Below, piece after piece: positions 51,315 through 60,644 of a stretch of DNA of 64,000 nt (the first letter of the stretch is position 1; every line of letters begins with the position of its first letter). Under the pieces are notes generated by a model. That model was not told the origin of the DNA. It saw nothing but the letters and a program-made list of their open reading frames with translations, and did not search any database. The position numbers and the translations under genes were made by a program. Location of the stretch: assembly GCA_964484765.1 (NCBI GenBank), contig CAZAGI010000009.1:86373-150372 (forward strand), in the 5' to 3' direction. The stretch comes from DSVQ01 sp964484765. GTDB taxonomy: Bacteria; Planctomycetota; Planctomycetia; Planctomycetales; Planctomycetaceae.

Positions 51315-53987
51315 TCAGTCCTTTTCCGAACGTTCGACGGTCTTGGCCCAGAGTTGCAGCGCGAGCGATTCAATCTTCCAGTGGCTCGATGCCGCGGAGC
51401 TGACGGCCGGAGTCCCGATGGCGTTCGAACCACCGACCGTCGTGGGAATGTTCGTCGCGGATTGTGCCGGAACGCCACCGCTGATGCCGAGCACCAACTC
51501 GCCTGCATCGGAGACTGACAGTGCGTTCGCGTCGGTCAACGAGACGATCACCGTTCCCACCGGACTATCAACCGTGTCGAGTTTTGTGACCTGCCCCGCC
51601 TTGACGCCGAGAATTTCCACGCGCCCGATCGGCCCGGTGACCTGGATGTGGAGTTGCGCTCGTGTCGCCTGCAGCGGCAGCAGATTGCTCGGAATCAGAA
51701 ACGCGAGCCAGGTGGTCGCGGGCGCGGTGCGCTCCTGCCACTCACCCTTCAGATCGTTCCAGAAACCGGTGGGAAACGACCCATCTGGCGGAAGCGTGGT
51801 CGCATAATTCACCAAGGGCGCGGGGATGACGAACTCGGTTCCGGATACGGGGCGAACAAGCTTCAACGGCACGGTCAGCAACGTATCGCCGCGGCGGCTC
51901 AAGTCCTTCCCGAACGTCATCCCCGGGTCCCAACCGTCCACCCACACTAGCACCTGGGGAGTGATCAGCGAGTTCTGCCATTGTCGCTGGCGAAACAACT
52001 CCTGCAGGATTCGTCGCCGCTTGTCCTGCTGGTCGCTGACGAAGTTCGTTCCCAGAAACTGGTCGGTACGCATGACATTCTCAGCGGCGGCGGTAAAGTC
52101 GCCCTCGGACCCGAAGGTCAGACTCATGCGGCCGAAGCGTGTCGCTAGCAGGGAGTCAGTCCCGTTTGCCGGAATACCCGTGCACTTCCCTACGATTCCT
52201 TTGGCGTCCAGGGTGGCCTCGGCTTCGATCCGGCTCGTGACGGCACGGGAGGTCGCGACGGCATGGCGATGCAGCCCGGAGGAATTCGACAGCCCGTCCC
52301 AATAAAACTCGCCGAGATCGGTCGTCACGAGACGCCGTATGGCCCCCTCGCTCCCGGACATGTCGGGCCAGATTTCCCCACCGTGGTCACTGCGAATCGT
52401 CGCCTCGTCGGCATCCGGGCGATAGACCGCAATCATTCCCCGTGTGCGAACGTCGTCCGTACCGGGAATCGCCTGGGCGAACTGCACGCTCGCCAGCGTC
52501 GGTGGCACGCGATAACGATAAAACATGCCGATGCCGAACAACACCATTCCAAAGGTTAAGGCCAGCAACGACCCGACCCATCCAAAATGCTCGACCCGGT
52601 CGATGCGTCGCAGCCACAGTCCAATGACGAGCAGCGACGAGAAGAGACCACACAAGATTCCGGCAATCGTCCACCAGGAGGGGACGCTGTAGGACACAAA
52701 CTCTCCCGTGAATGTCTCGAGCGCCTTTCGCGGCAACGGCTCCGGGACGCGGGGGCTCAGCACATAGGCGGCAAGGTCTTCCATGGGTGAACAGGGGACG
52801 AACGCGGAATTGCCGGGCGGGCGATCGCCCGGTTTGCTCGTCGATGGCGGCACGGGCTTGATCCAACCCCGTGGACCGAGCATCGTGACCAGCAAACGGC
52901 CTTCACCGAACTGTGTGGTCAAAGCCACCGGCCAGCCATCAACGGTGTTCCAGACGCGCATGCCGGAAACGACCAGTTGCGTCAGGGCGACCGGCTCTTC
53001 GTACTCGACGGTTTCACCAGCTTCGCCTTCCGGAGACACCAGCGTCGGCGCTTTGTCGATCCGCACGGAGGTCAGTCCGACGCGATCGACAACCGTCCCT
53101 TGGAATTCGTCGCCGAGCAAGCGTTCGAGCAGGATCGGATCCACGCGGTCCAGCATGATCCATAACCGTCCGCCGGCGTGCAGCCAGCGGCGCAACGCCG
53201 TCAGTCCCGCTTCATCGTCAACAAGGCGATTCTCGGCCAGAATGAGATGATCGAGATATTTCAGGCTGTGCTCATCGGGAGGAAGAAACTGCCCACCGAG
53301 CACCGTTGTGCGGTGATCGAGTCCCTGGTGCACCCGGTTGGCAATCACGAGGTCCAAAACATCCTGCGGGACGAAATCGCTGGTGTTCCAACCGGCGACG
53401 ATTCCCGTGTGTCTGCCATTTTTCGCCACCAGCAATGACCGTTCGTGACGCAACTGCCCGGACTCATTTTTCACCAGGACTTCGCCACCCTGCGACTGAT
53501 CGACCAGCAGCGAATGAATGTTCGCCGTCAGATTGGGAAAGTGGTCTGCCGGTGGCAACAAGACGGGGTGCGAGAGGTTCAGTCGGGACTGCGCCGGCAA
53601 CCAGACTTTCCGGCCGAACTGCAGCGTGGCGTCCGGAGCAAAATACGACGTGCACAACAATTCGCGATCGGTGCGGCTGCTGTTTTCCAGATGAAGATGC
53701 AGTTCGCCCCAGGTCTCGGGGACATAGGTGTCGGTGCCGAAGCGCGAGTTCACTTCGAGGTGAAAGCGAATCCCACTGGAAGGCAGCGAACGATCTGAAC
53801 TCGGTGAACCAGCCTTCCCAGCGACGGGATTTTCTTGTCCCTGGGCAATCGCAGATGGACTGAGCATCACTGCCAGGATCAGGAGTGGTCCACAGCCGCG
53901 AGCGGTCACTTTTCGCAGCGATATCTGTTCGATCGGGGTTAGCGTTGGACTGCAAAGTCGACTGGGGCCGGTACCGGGAAACATCAT
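51315..53987 (-). CDS. Large membrane protein of the ABC-2 operon (gliding-type Gld analogue)
   Basis: The product has about 890 residues from the ATG at 53987. The open frame reaches 54068. A signal-peptide-like hydrophobic stretch lies at about 32-49 (CGPLLILAVMLSPSAIAQ). The middle has a class-I glutamine-amidotransferase-like stretch (LDHLILAENRLVDDEAGL, then LTALRRWLHAGGRLWIML), common in DUF4159/GldG-type proteins that sit with ABC-2 permeases. Two transmembrane helices (about 440-500: IAGILCGLFSSLLVIGLWL, GSLLALTFGMVLFGIGMFY) divide it. The C-terminal half is beta-rich with no catalytic motif. It is the first gene of the operon and is coupled to the ATPase gene (4-base gap). I do not know the transported substrate. 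Confidence 0.72.
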   Translation of the reverse strand: MMFPGTGPSRLCSPTLTPIEQISLRKVTARGCGPLLILAVMLSPSAIAQGQENPVAGKAGSPSSDRSLPSSGIRFHLEVNSRFGTDTYVPETWGELHLHLENSSRTDRELLCTSYFAPDATLQFGRKVWLPAQSRLNLSHPVLLPPADHFPNLTANIHSLLVDQSQGGEVLVKNESGQLRHERSLLVAKNGRHTGIVAGWNTSDFVPQDVLDLVIANRVHQGLDHRTTVLGGQFLPPDEHSLKYLDHLILAENRLVDDEAGLTALRRWLHAGGRLWIMLDRVDPILLERLLGDEFQGTVVDRVGLTSVRIDKAPTLVSPEGEAGETVEYEEPVALTQLVVSGMRVWNTVDGWPVALTTQFGEGRLLVTMLGPRGWIKPVPPSTSKPGDRPPGNSAFVPCSPMEDLAAYVLSPRVPEPLPRKALETFTGEFVSYSVPSWWTIAGILCGLFSSLLVIGLWLRRIDRVEHFGWVGSLLALTFGMVLFGIGMFYRYRVPPTLASVQFAQAIPGTDDVRTRGMIAVYRPDADEATIRSDHGGEIWPDMSGSEGAIRRLVTTDLGEFYWDGLSNSSGLHRHAVATSRAVTSRIEAEATLDAKGIVGKCTGIPANGTDSLLATRFGRMSLTFGSEGDFTAAAENVMRTDQFLGTNFVSDQQDKRRRILQELFRQRQWQNSLITPQVLVWVDGWDPGMTFGKDLSRRGDTLLTVPLKLVRPVSGTEFVIPAPLVNYATTLPPDGSFPTGFWNDLKGEWQERTAPATTWLAFLIPSNLLPLQATRAQLHIQVTGPIGRVEILGVKAGQVTKLDTVDSPVGTVIVSLTDANALSVSDAGELVLGISGGVPAQSATNIPTTVGGSNAIGTPAVSSAASSHWKIESLALQLWAKTVERSEKD

Positions 53988-54242
53988 TGTCCGTGGACCG
54001 CCGACTGTTCCTGACGTGTTCGATGGGGGATTTCGCCAAGCAGAGTCGGCGGCTGTCAACGAAAGCACGTCAGTGCCGTCCTTAGAGAGTACCGCGAAAG
54101 ATTCATGGTTGGCGTCTGGTGGAGAGGGCGGTTTCTTGTTCTAATCGCCCGCCATGCAACTGAATTTTCGAGAAGGGAATGTTGCGTCGATCGATGCGGT
54201 ACGGCGATACCGGTTTTAGACCCGCGGATACTACGGTGCTCG

Positions 54243-55565
54243 ATGAGTAGAATGCAACCCCCTGCAACGTCGATCCCAAGTGTTGCGACCGGACCGGGAA
54301 TGCCGACGCCGGGCCGTATCGCCTCGCTGGACCAATTTCGCGGTTACGCCGTCGCGACGATGCTTATTGTGAATTTCTGTGGAAGCTTGAAAGCGATCCC
54401 CGATTGGGTCAAACACCACGACACGTATTTCAGCTACGCCGACTCGATCATGCCGGCATTTCTCTTCGCCGCGGGGTTCTCTTACCGCCTGACCATGCTT
54501 CGACGCATTCCGCGGGATGGCGCACTGAAGGCGTATTTGCACGCCATTTATCGCGGGCTGGGACTCGTGGCGGTCTCCCTGGTGATGTACGGCTTCAACG
54601 ATTCCTTCACGAAAACGTACAGCAGCATCACACCCGACGCGGTGTGGAACTTCGTGGCGGGAATGATCAAAGCGAATCTGTGGGAAACGCTGGCCATCAT
54701 CGGCGTCAGCCAGATTGTGGTGCTGCCGTTTATCGCACGGAAGACTTGGGCTCTTGTCCTCGCATTGATCGGCTTGCTGGTCGCTCATATGTTGCTGTCA
54801 TACAGCTTTAACTTTGCGTTCATCTTCGGACAGCCCAATTGGTTGAACGCGTACTGGGGAGCGGCGAAGCAATCGTGCTGGGATGGCGGGATTTTCGGGA
54901 CGCTGTCCTGGGGGGCGATCATCCTCGGCGGGGCGCTGGCACACGACATCGTCGTCGGCCACCCATCAGGATCCGTAGCCTTTCGCGTGCTGGCAGTGGG
55001 CTCCGTGCTGATGGGGGGGGCTTATGGTCTGTCGTGCATCTCGACCGTCTATGACATCCCGGCCGATTCACCGCCGGTTCCGCGCGATCTCGCAGACAAT
55101 CCCGTTTTTCCCTCGCGTGAACAGCTCAACTCACATCCCATCCGCCTGGCGGAACCGCCGTTCGTTGCCTCGCCGCCGAAGAACGCCGGCGAACTCAATC
55201 GCGTTGAGACGGCCGGCGACGCATCTTCAGCACCACGCTTGCGACGGTACAATTACTGGATGATGAGCAAACGGATCGTGTCGATCCCGTTTGCCTTGTT
55301 TGCCACCGGATTTTCGATGGCAACGCTCGCAGCCTTCATCGTCTTGTCCGATATCGGTGGCGTTAAGATTGGACTGTTTCGTACGTTCGGCAGTAATGCT
55401 CTTGCCGCGTATTTCCTGCACCATTCCGTCGAACTGGCGGTCCACGGCATCGTTCCCAAGGATTCCCCGCTGTGGTGGTGTCTCGTCGGCCTGGCCCTCT
55501 TCTACATCACGACATACACGTTCGTGAGATACCTGGAGAAGCACAACATCTCCATTCGGTTGTGA
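54243..55565 (+). CDS. HGSNAT-like membrane acyltransferase (DUF5009 type), copy 1
   Basis: The product has 440 residues from the ATG at 54243 (MSRMQPPATS). The open frame continues upstream without homology. The core signature R-I-A-S-L-D-Q-F-R-G-Y-A-V-A-T-M opens the first transmembrane helix. SYADSIMPAFLFAAGFSYRL follows, with the D-x-x-M-P and FLFAAG pattern of heparan-alpha-glucosaminide N-acetyltransferase-like proteins. About ten helices are visible. Periplasmic loops hold proline-rich segments (EPPFVASPPKN), and FGSNALAAYFLHHSVEL lies near the end. Such enzymes transfer acetyl groups across the membrane to sugars. A paralogue begins 132 bases downstream, so they are probably co-transcribed and may act on one surface polysaccharide. 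Confidence 0.85.
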   Translation: MSRMQPPATSIPSVATGPGMPTPGRIASLDQFRGYAVATMLIVNFCGSLKAIPDWVKHHDTYFSYADSIMPAFLFAAGFSYRLTMLRRIPRDGALKAYLHAIYRGLGLVAVSLVMYGFNDSFTKTYSSITPDAVWNFVAGMIKANLWETLAIIGVSQIVVLPFIARKTWALVLALIGLLVAHMLLSYSFNFAFIFGQPNWLNAYWGAAKQSCWDGGIFGTLSWGAIILGGALAHDIVVGHPSGSVAFRVLAVGSVLMGGAYGLSCISTVYDIPADSPPVPRDLADNPVFPSREQLNSHPIRLAEPPFVASPPKNAGELNRVETAGDASSAPRLRRYNYWMMSKRIVSIPFALFATGFSMATLAAFIVLSDIGGVKIGLFRTFGSNALAAYFLHHSVELAVHGIVPKDSPLWWCLVGLALFYITTYTFVRYLEKHNISIRL

Positions 55566-55697
55566 CGGTATGGCGTCGTGTTGACAATCTCTCGCAGCAC
55601 AACAACCCAGTGGCGATGTGTGGCCAGAGACGCCGCGAAGGCACCGTGGAGCACGACGACTCCGGCGGACGACCTTGACCGCTGACTTGGAACTCGC

Positions 55698-56948
55698 ATG
55701 TCATCGACCTCGACATCTCAGGAGCGTCTGCAGTCGCTCGATCAGTTCCGCGGCTACACGATGGTGGGAATGTTTCTGGTGAATTTCTGGGGCGGATATC
55801 AGGTTTGCCCGCAGATCTGGAAGCACACCCATAACTATTGCAGCTACGCCGACACGATCATGCCGCACTTCTTGTTCGCGGCCGGGTTCGCGCTACGGAT
55901 GAGTTTTCTGAAGCATCAGCGTCACGGCGGCGGCAGTGAAGCGTGGTTCCGCATGCTGCGTCGGGCGCTCGGGCTCTCCCTCGTCGCCATCGCCTGGTAT
56001 TCGTACGGCGACTGGGACGGGGTTTCGAAGAGCCTCAGTGATGCCGGTTGGCTGACGACCGTGGCCCGCTGTGCGAAGCGGACCTGGATGCAGACGCTGT
56101 TGCATATCGCCATCACCTCCATCTGGATCATGCCGGTTCTGTTATCACCGCTGTGGGTGCGGTTTGGCTACGGAGTCCTCTCCGCGTGTGCCCATGTCGC
56201 GCTATCGGCGTGGTTCAATTTTCTGTGGGTGAACGGCGTTCCCGATGGAGTCAACGGGATCGATGGCGGACCACTCGGGTTTCTCACGTGGTCAATTGTC
56301 GCACTCGCCGGAACATGGGCTTGCGACGTGTGTCTCGGAGCCAAAGGTTTGACGCCGTCGGGGCAGCCGCCGAACTACGGACCGGCCATGCGGACGTTGC
56401 TCGTCGCCGGTTTTTTCTTCGCCGGCTTGGGTTGGCTCATCTCCTGTGGAACGACGATCTACGACGTTCCGGCCGACAAAGTTGAGCGAATGAGGGCTGA
56501 AAAATTTGGGGTCAATCCGGTGATTCCTTCGGCGGAGCAACTGGCGGCCTGGAACCGGAAACCAGCCGAACCGCCGTTCGTCCCTCCCCCCTCCCCTGCC
56601 GAACGCAAGTGGAATTACTGGATGATGAGCCAGCGGGCCGGATCGCTGTCGTATCTGACGTTTTCGGCCGGCGGCTCGCTGTTCGTCTTCACATTCTTTG
56701 TGTGGCTGGCCGACGTGAGGCGGATTCGGCTCGGCGTGTTTCGCACATTGGGGGTGAACGCTCTGGCCGGTTATCTCCTGGCCGAACTGACCGGTCCCAT
56801 CGCCGTCAAGTGGGTGACGGCGTGCGGTTATTCGGTCCACAAGACCGCTCCGCTGCTGCCGGTCACGGCGGCGTTCGCCGTTCATTTCCTGCTGATCTAC
56901 ACGGTTCTCAGGCTGATGGAGTGGCTCAAAGTCTATGTCCGGATGTGA
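55698..56948 (+). CDS. HGSNAT-like membrane acyltransferase (DUF5009 type), copy 2
   Basis: The product has 416 residues. The same signature as in the gene before it is present: RLQSLDQFRGYTMVGMFLVN, then SYADTIMPHFLFAAGFALRM. FRTLGVNALAGYLLAELTG and a final VLRLMEWLKVYVRM match the copy-1 C-terminus. About ten transmembrane helices are visible. The two proteins share arrangement, the same W-N-Y-W-M-M-S loop and an A-E-P-P-F-V proline segment, so they are tandem duplicates that have diverged in the loops. The histidine of the catalytic loop in human HGSNAT (reported as acetyl acceptor) cannot be assigned from this comparison alone. The role is inferred as acylation of a cell-surface sugar. 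Confidence 0.85.
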   Translation: MSSTSTSQERLQSLDQFRGYTMVGMFLVNFWGGYQVCPQIWKHTHNYCSYADTIMPHFLFAAGFALRMSFLKHQRHGGGSEAWFRMLRRALGLSLVAIAWYSYGDWDGVSKSLSDAGWLTTVARCAKRTWMQTLLHIAITSIWIMPVLLSPLWVRFGYGVLSACAHVALSAWFNFLWVNGVPDGVNGIDGGPLGFLTWSIVALAGTWACDVCLGAKGLTPSGQPPNYGPAMRTLLVAGFFFAGLGWLISCGTTIYDVPADKVERMRAEKFGVNPVIPSAEQLAAWNRKPAEPPFVPPPSPAERKWNYWMMSQRAGSLSYLTFSAGGSLFVFTFFVWLADVRRIRLGVFRTLGVNALAGYLLAELTGPIAVKWVTACGYSVHKTAPLLPVTAAFAVHFLLIYTVLRLMEWLKVYVRM

Positions 56949-56976
56949 TCGCTCACCTTCACACAACAGAGGATTA

Positions 56977-58434
56977 TCAGAATAACCCGGCGATTGGCTC
57001 GCTTTGGTACACGAAGTGTGGCCTGCCGGTGATGTCGTGCCAGACGGCGTCTTCCGGAATGTCGAGGGCACGGTAGATCGTGGACGCAAAATTCTCCGGA
57101 GTCTGCGGATCGGCGGCCGGATAGGCTGCGATTTTGTCCGAAGCGCCAATCACCCGGCCACCCCGGACGCCGCCTCCAGCGAATAGAACAGACTGGCATG
57201 GTCCCCAGTGGTCGCGGCCGGGATATTTGTAAACTTCTGGACTGTCGTGAATCACTTTCGGTGTACGACCGAACTCGCCCGCCATCACCACAAGAGTGTT
57301 TTCGAGCTGGCCGCTGGCTTCGAGGTCGTCCAGGAGGGCGGCGACGGCTCGATCAGTCGGTGGGAAGAGATAGTTCTTCAGGCAGGGGAAGTTGTTACCG
57401 TGCAGATCCCAACTGCCGAAGTTTCCCATGTTGACCTGCACGAGATTCACGCCGGCGTCAATCAGACGACGTGCCATGAGCACCGACCAGCCAAACGAAT
57501 TGTTTCCGTAGCGTTCCAGGGTGTTCGGATCGGCATTGCGAACGTCCAGAGCGGCACGAACTCTCGGGTCGGTCATCAGCGAGATAGCCGACTCCATTGA
57601 TCGGGCATACTTGCCGACGGCGGCCTGAGCTTCGAGCTCACGGCGCTGGTGATCGATGACGTCGAGCAAATGTCGACGTTGATCAAACCGTTCTGAGAAG
57701 ATTCCTTCCGGCAGGGTCAGATTGGGAACCTCGAACCGCCAGTTCACTTTGTCGGACACCTGGCCTTTGTGCAAATTGAACAGGTGCGTCGGAAATGCGC
57801 CGGAATACGCGTGGTTCTGATGCGGCTTATCCGTGCATTCGATCAGCCAGGGCTCGTGGAGTGGACCCAGCGAGCCGGCAAACTGACCAGAAAACGCGCC
57901 GTTTTCCGAGATCTGCTCGGGCAGCACGACCGATGGCGGCAGGAGGCCGTTGCGCTGAGTCATCGCGCCGGCGACCGCGGTGATCGACGGATCGTCGATC
58001 GGTTGCGTCAACTTCCGCCGAAACGTGGCCGGGAGCTTGGCTTTGCCGGTCAGCATCAAGTAGGTTCCGGCCTCGTGAGCGTTCTCGGCATGTGTGACCG
58101 ACCGGACCAGCGACCAGTGGTGGCTGCGCGCGGCAATCAGCGGCATATGCTCGCAGATCTGGGTGCCCGGAATCTGCGTCGAAATCGGATTGAATTCACC
58201 TCGAACCTCAATCGGGGCATCGGGCTTCATGTCGAACGAATCGTGCTGCCCCAGTCCGCCGGTCAGAAACAGAAAAATAACCGACTTTCGAGGCCGGCTC
58301 GATTCCGCTCCTGTTGCGTTCCGCCACCCCGCAAGTTGAGCGGTCGACAAGCCCAGCAACCCGATCGACCCGGCTTCGAGGAGAGACCGGCGGTTCAGCG
58401 GATGGAAAAACGCTTGCCGTCGAATTGGGAACAT
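56977..58434 (-). CDS. DUF1501 protein (sulfatase-like, secreted)
   Basis: The product has 485 residues from the ATG at 58434 (the frame opens at 58452). The N-terminal part has a twin-arginine-like N-R-R-S-L-L-E-A-G and a hydrophobic stretch GSIGLLGLSTAQLAG, so Tat export is likely. DUF1501 hallmarks are present: S-V-I-F-L-F-L-T-G-G-L-G-Q-H-D-S-F-D, THAENAHEAGTYLMLTGK, LVQVNMGNFGSWDLHGNNF and VVMAGEFGRTPKV. The final R-D-H-W-G-P-C-Q-S-V-L-F-A-G-G-G-V-R-G-G-R-V matches the family end. DUF1501 proteins in planctomycetes usually sit behind DUF1553/DUF1549 genes, but here none is adjacent. The family fold is alkaline-phosphatase-like; the substrate is unknown. Confidence 0.93.
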   Translation of the reverse strand: MFPIRRQAFFHPLNRRSLLEAGSIGLLGLSTAQLAGWRNATGAESSRPRKSVIFLFLTGGLGQHDSFDMKPDAPIEVRGEFNPISTQIPGTQICEHMPLIAARSHHWSLVRSVTHAENAHEAGTYLMLTGKAKLPATFRRKLTQPIDDPSITAVAGAMTQRNGLLPPSVVLPEQISENGAFSGQFAGSLGPLHEPWLIECTDKPHQNHAYSGAFPTHLFNLHKGQVSDKVNWRFEVPNLTLPEGIFSERFDQRRHLLDVIDHQRRELEAQAAVGKYARSMESAISLMTDPRVRAALDVRNADPNTLERYGNNSFGWSVLMARRLIDAGVNLVQVNMGNFGSWDLHGNNFPCLKNYLFPPTDRAVAALLDDLEASGQLENTLVVMAGEFGRTPKVIHDSPEVYKYPGRDHWGPCQSVLFAGGGVRGGRVIGASDKIAAYPAADPQTPENFASTIYRALDIPEDAVWHDITGRPHFVYQSEPIAGLF

Positions 58435-58546
58435 AAAGGCAGCCCCGCACACCCGAGAAGAAATGACTCTTTGATCTTATTCCATCGAGACAGTATCGCC
58501 AACAGTGGACAACTCCCTTTGACATTACTGACCCGCGTGGAAGTTT

Positions 58547-58804
58547 CTAAAGACCGGCGTTGTTGAAGAAAGCGGGGATGAGGTGGGCTTGTCTGCGTTT
58601 GAAGCGTCGGATGGCGTTACGGAGTTCCTGGCGATGGGTGTCGAGATCGGGACTGCAGACGTTGGCGAGTTGCACGTTCTTCAAGTGCTGCCAGACGCCT
58701 TCGTCGGGATTCAGGTCGGGGGCGTAACCCGGCAGGCGTTCCAGCCAGATCCGGCCCTCGGCCTGTTCCAGAACGGCTTTGACCGCGCGGCTGCGATGGA
58801 TCGG
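58547..58804 (-). mobile_element. C-terminal fragment of an IS630-family transposase
   Basis: The fragment starts at about SPIHRSRAVKAVLE, just before the last catalytic glutamate region, and ends in LIPAFFNNAGL with a TAA. LERLPGYAPDLNPDEGVWQH carries the DDE glutamate context (L-N-P-D-E-G-V-W) of IS630/Tc1-like enzymes. The first two-thirds of the protein are missing. It joins an SMP-30-like gene fragment at about 58805, and no terminal repeat is recognised. Confidence 0.85.
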
Positions 58805-59130
58805 CGATCCCGACGAGAAACTTGGCATCGGGAATCTCAATCCGCTGCTTGATGGTCGCGGTCCTGCGATTCAGTTCCACAACCGCATCAATGTCGGTGA
58901 CCCACAGCGATTGATCGCGAATCAACAGGTCCTTGGGAAAATCAAAGCCCAGTCCCCACGTCAATTCGAGCATTTCGCCGGACAATGAGATGCGGGAGAC
59001 AACACCATCGCCGTCCTTGGCATCGCCTTCTCCGCCGACCTGTACCAGATAAATTTCATCGGATTCAGCGTCAAACGCCAATCCCATCGGCGCACCGAGG
59101 TTCTCCATTCGCCACAGCTCGTTCACGGTC
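58805..59130 (-). pseudogene. Internal fragment of an SMP-30/gluconolactonase-like beta-propeller protein
   Basis: About 108 residues read LWRMENLGAPMGLAFDAESD, then EIYLVQVGGEGDAKDGDGV, SRISLSGEMLELTWGLGFDF and KDLLIRDQSLWVTDIDAVVE. This is one or two blades of a propeller of the SMP-30/NHL group. The 5' side ends where a serine-recombinase fragment of the opposite strand begins (about 59137). The 3' side ends at the IS630 fragment (58804). Neither the start nor the stop survives. The gene was cut by mobile elements on both sides. Confidence 0.6.
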
Positions 59131-59136
59131 CACGCG

Positions 59137-60171
59137 ATCCCGCCGCTCGGGTACACCGTCGAGAATACCAAACTGGTGGTCGATGACGCCGAAGCGGCGC
59201 AGGTGCGACGGATCTTCGAGCTGTACTTGGAACACCAGTCGCTGTTGCCGACCGTGACGGAACTGAACCGTCGCGGGTGGACCACGAAGCGCTGGACGAC
59301 CAAGAAGGGAGACCGGCGTGGCGGACAACTCTTCACCAAGAACAACCTGCATGCGTTGCTGACGAACGTTACCTACATCGGCCAGATTCGGTACAAGGAC
59401 GAAGTTCACCGGGGCGAACATACGGGGATCGTGCCGCCGGACTTGTTCCAGCGCGTGCAGTCGTTGTTGCAACGCAACGGTCACACCGGTGGTCGCGCGG
59501 TGCGGAATAAGTATGGGGCACTGCTGAAGGGGCTGATTCGTTGTCGGGCCTGCCGCTGTGCGATGTCCCACACCTACACGGCGAAGGGAAACAAGCGGTA
59601 TCGATATTATGTCTGTGGCACGGCACAACAGCGAGGGTGGTCAGAATGTCCCGCCCCGTCGATCCCGGCGGGGGAAATCGAACGGTTCGTGGTGGACCAG
59701 ATCCGCGGCATTGGACGCGATCCGGCCTTGCTCCACGAGACGCTGCTACAGGTCCACCAATAGGTTGAGACCGCGCGACGGACACTGAAAGCCGAGCAGA
59801 TGATTCTGCAGCGGCAGTCCCACAGCGACCACGACATTCTGCAGGCCGCCTCGACGTTGGCGGACGCCGTCGAACGCGTCTCCGTGCTTGCCACCGTCCA
59901 GGAACGCATGCGGGTTACGGAACGGCGACTGTCCGAGATCGACAGTGAACTGACGCGACTGAATCTGAACATGATCTCGGACGACGAAATCGCCCGCTCA
60001 CTCGCGGAATTCAATCAAGTCTGGCAAACCTTGGCCCCCCGTGAACACACCCGCATCCTCGAACTGCTGATCGAACGCGTGGACTACGACGGCGAACGAG
60101 GCCAGGTCTCGCTGACGTTCCGCCCCTGTGGCATTCGATCGCTCACTCACGAACTGCAGGAATCCGCATGA
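59137..60171 (+). pseudogene. Large serine recombinase, 5'-truncated and interrupted by one TAG
   Basis: The N-terminal resolvase domain with its catalytic serine is missing. Homology starts at IPPLGYTVENTKLVV in the recombinase domain. EAAQVRRIFELYLEHQSLLP and NNLHALLTNVTYIGQIRYKD follow. A zinc ribbon is visible (LIRCRACRCAM, YYVCGTAQQRGWSECPAPS). A TAG at 59761-59763 interrupts the frame after VHQ. The coiled-coil tail (VETARRTLKAEQMILQRQS to RSLTHELQESA) continues in the same frame to TGA at 60169-60171. An HTH-like partner gene starts inside that TGA (ATGA). Both defects make recombinase activity unlikely. Confidence 0.85.
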
Positions 60172-60593
60172 ATCCGAACCTGACCGTCACCCGCGACTTC
60201 CACATCACTCGCCGCGAGCGGGGGCAGAAGCAACTCCATGATGGAAAATCTCCCGACCAACCACGTGGCAAGATCCCCCGCATTGCCCGACTGATGGCAC
60301 TGGCGATCCACTGCGATGAACTGATCCAAAACGACGATCTCACCGATCAATCAGAACTCGCTCGCTTCGGCCAGGTGACGACCGCCCGCACGACCCAGAT
60401 CCTGTCACTGCTGGCTCTCGCGCCGGACATTCAAGAAGCGATTCTGTTTCTGCCACGCACGACCCAAGGCCGCGATGCGATCAAAGAAACCGACGTCCGC
60501 CAGATCGCCGCCGTGCTCGACTGGCGAAAACAACGCCACCTGTGGGCAACGCTGCACGACGAACGACTCCCGTTTCCCACGAGTTCGAGGTAA
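60168..60593 (+). CDS. Small HTH-like protein linked to the serine recombinase
   Basis: The product has 141 residues. Its ATG overlaps the recombinase stop (ATGA), so translation was coupled. The middle reads LARFGQVTTARTTQILSLLA and LAPDIQEAILFLPRTTQGRD, a ParB/KorB-like helix-turn-helix arrangement in which a 'xxxARxTQIxxLLxLAPDIQ' turn is conserved. The N-terminus is basic and resembles 'F-x-I-T-R-R-E-R-G'. Small proteins of this type follow large serine recombinases in other planctomycete and proteobacterial elements, where they may be accessory or directionality factors (from memory; unproven). The start is chosen for the overlap and normal length. Confidence 0.7.
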   Translation: MNPNLTVTRDFHITRRERGQKQLHDGKSPDQPRGKIPRIARLMALAIHCDELIQNDDLTDQSELARFGQVTTARTTQILSLLALAPDIQEAILFLPRTTQGRDAIKETDVRQIAAVLDWRKQRHLWATLHDERLPFPTSSR

Positions 60594-60644
60594 GTTGGGT
60601 TCAGATTCCGAACCGAACGGGGTTGCTAACAAGCAAGGGGTTTC

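Noticed and set aside
46092..59763. Pyrrolysine or amber recoding
   Set aside because: Only two TAG interruptions, both in decaying mobile genes; TAG also ends ordinary-looking frames here, so nonsense mutation is the simpler reading (kept only as a low-interest check).
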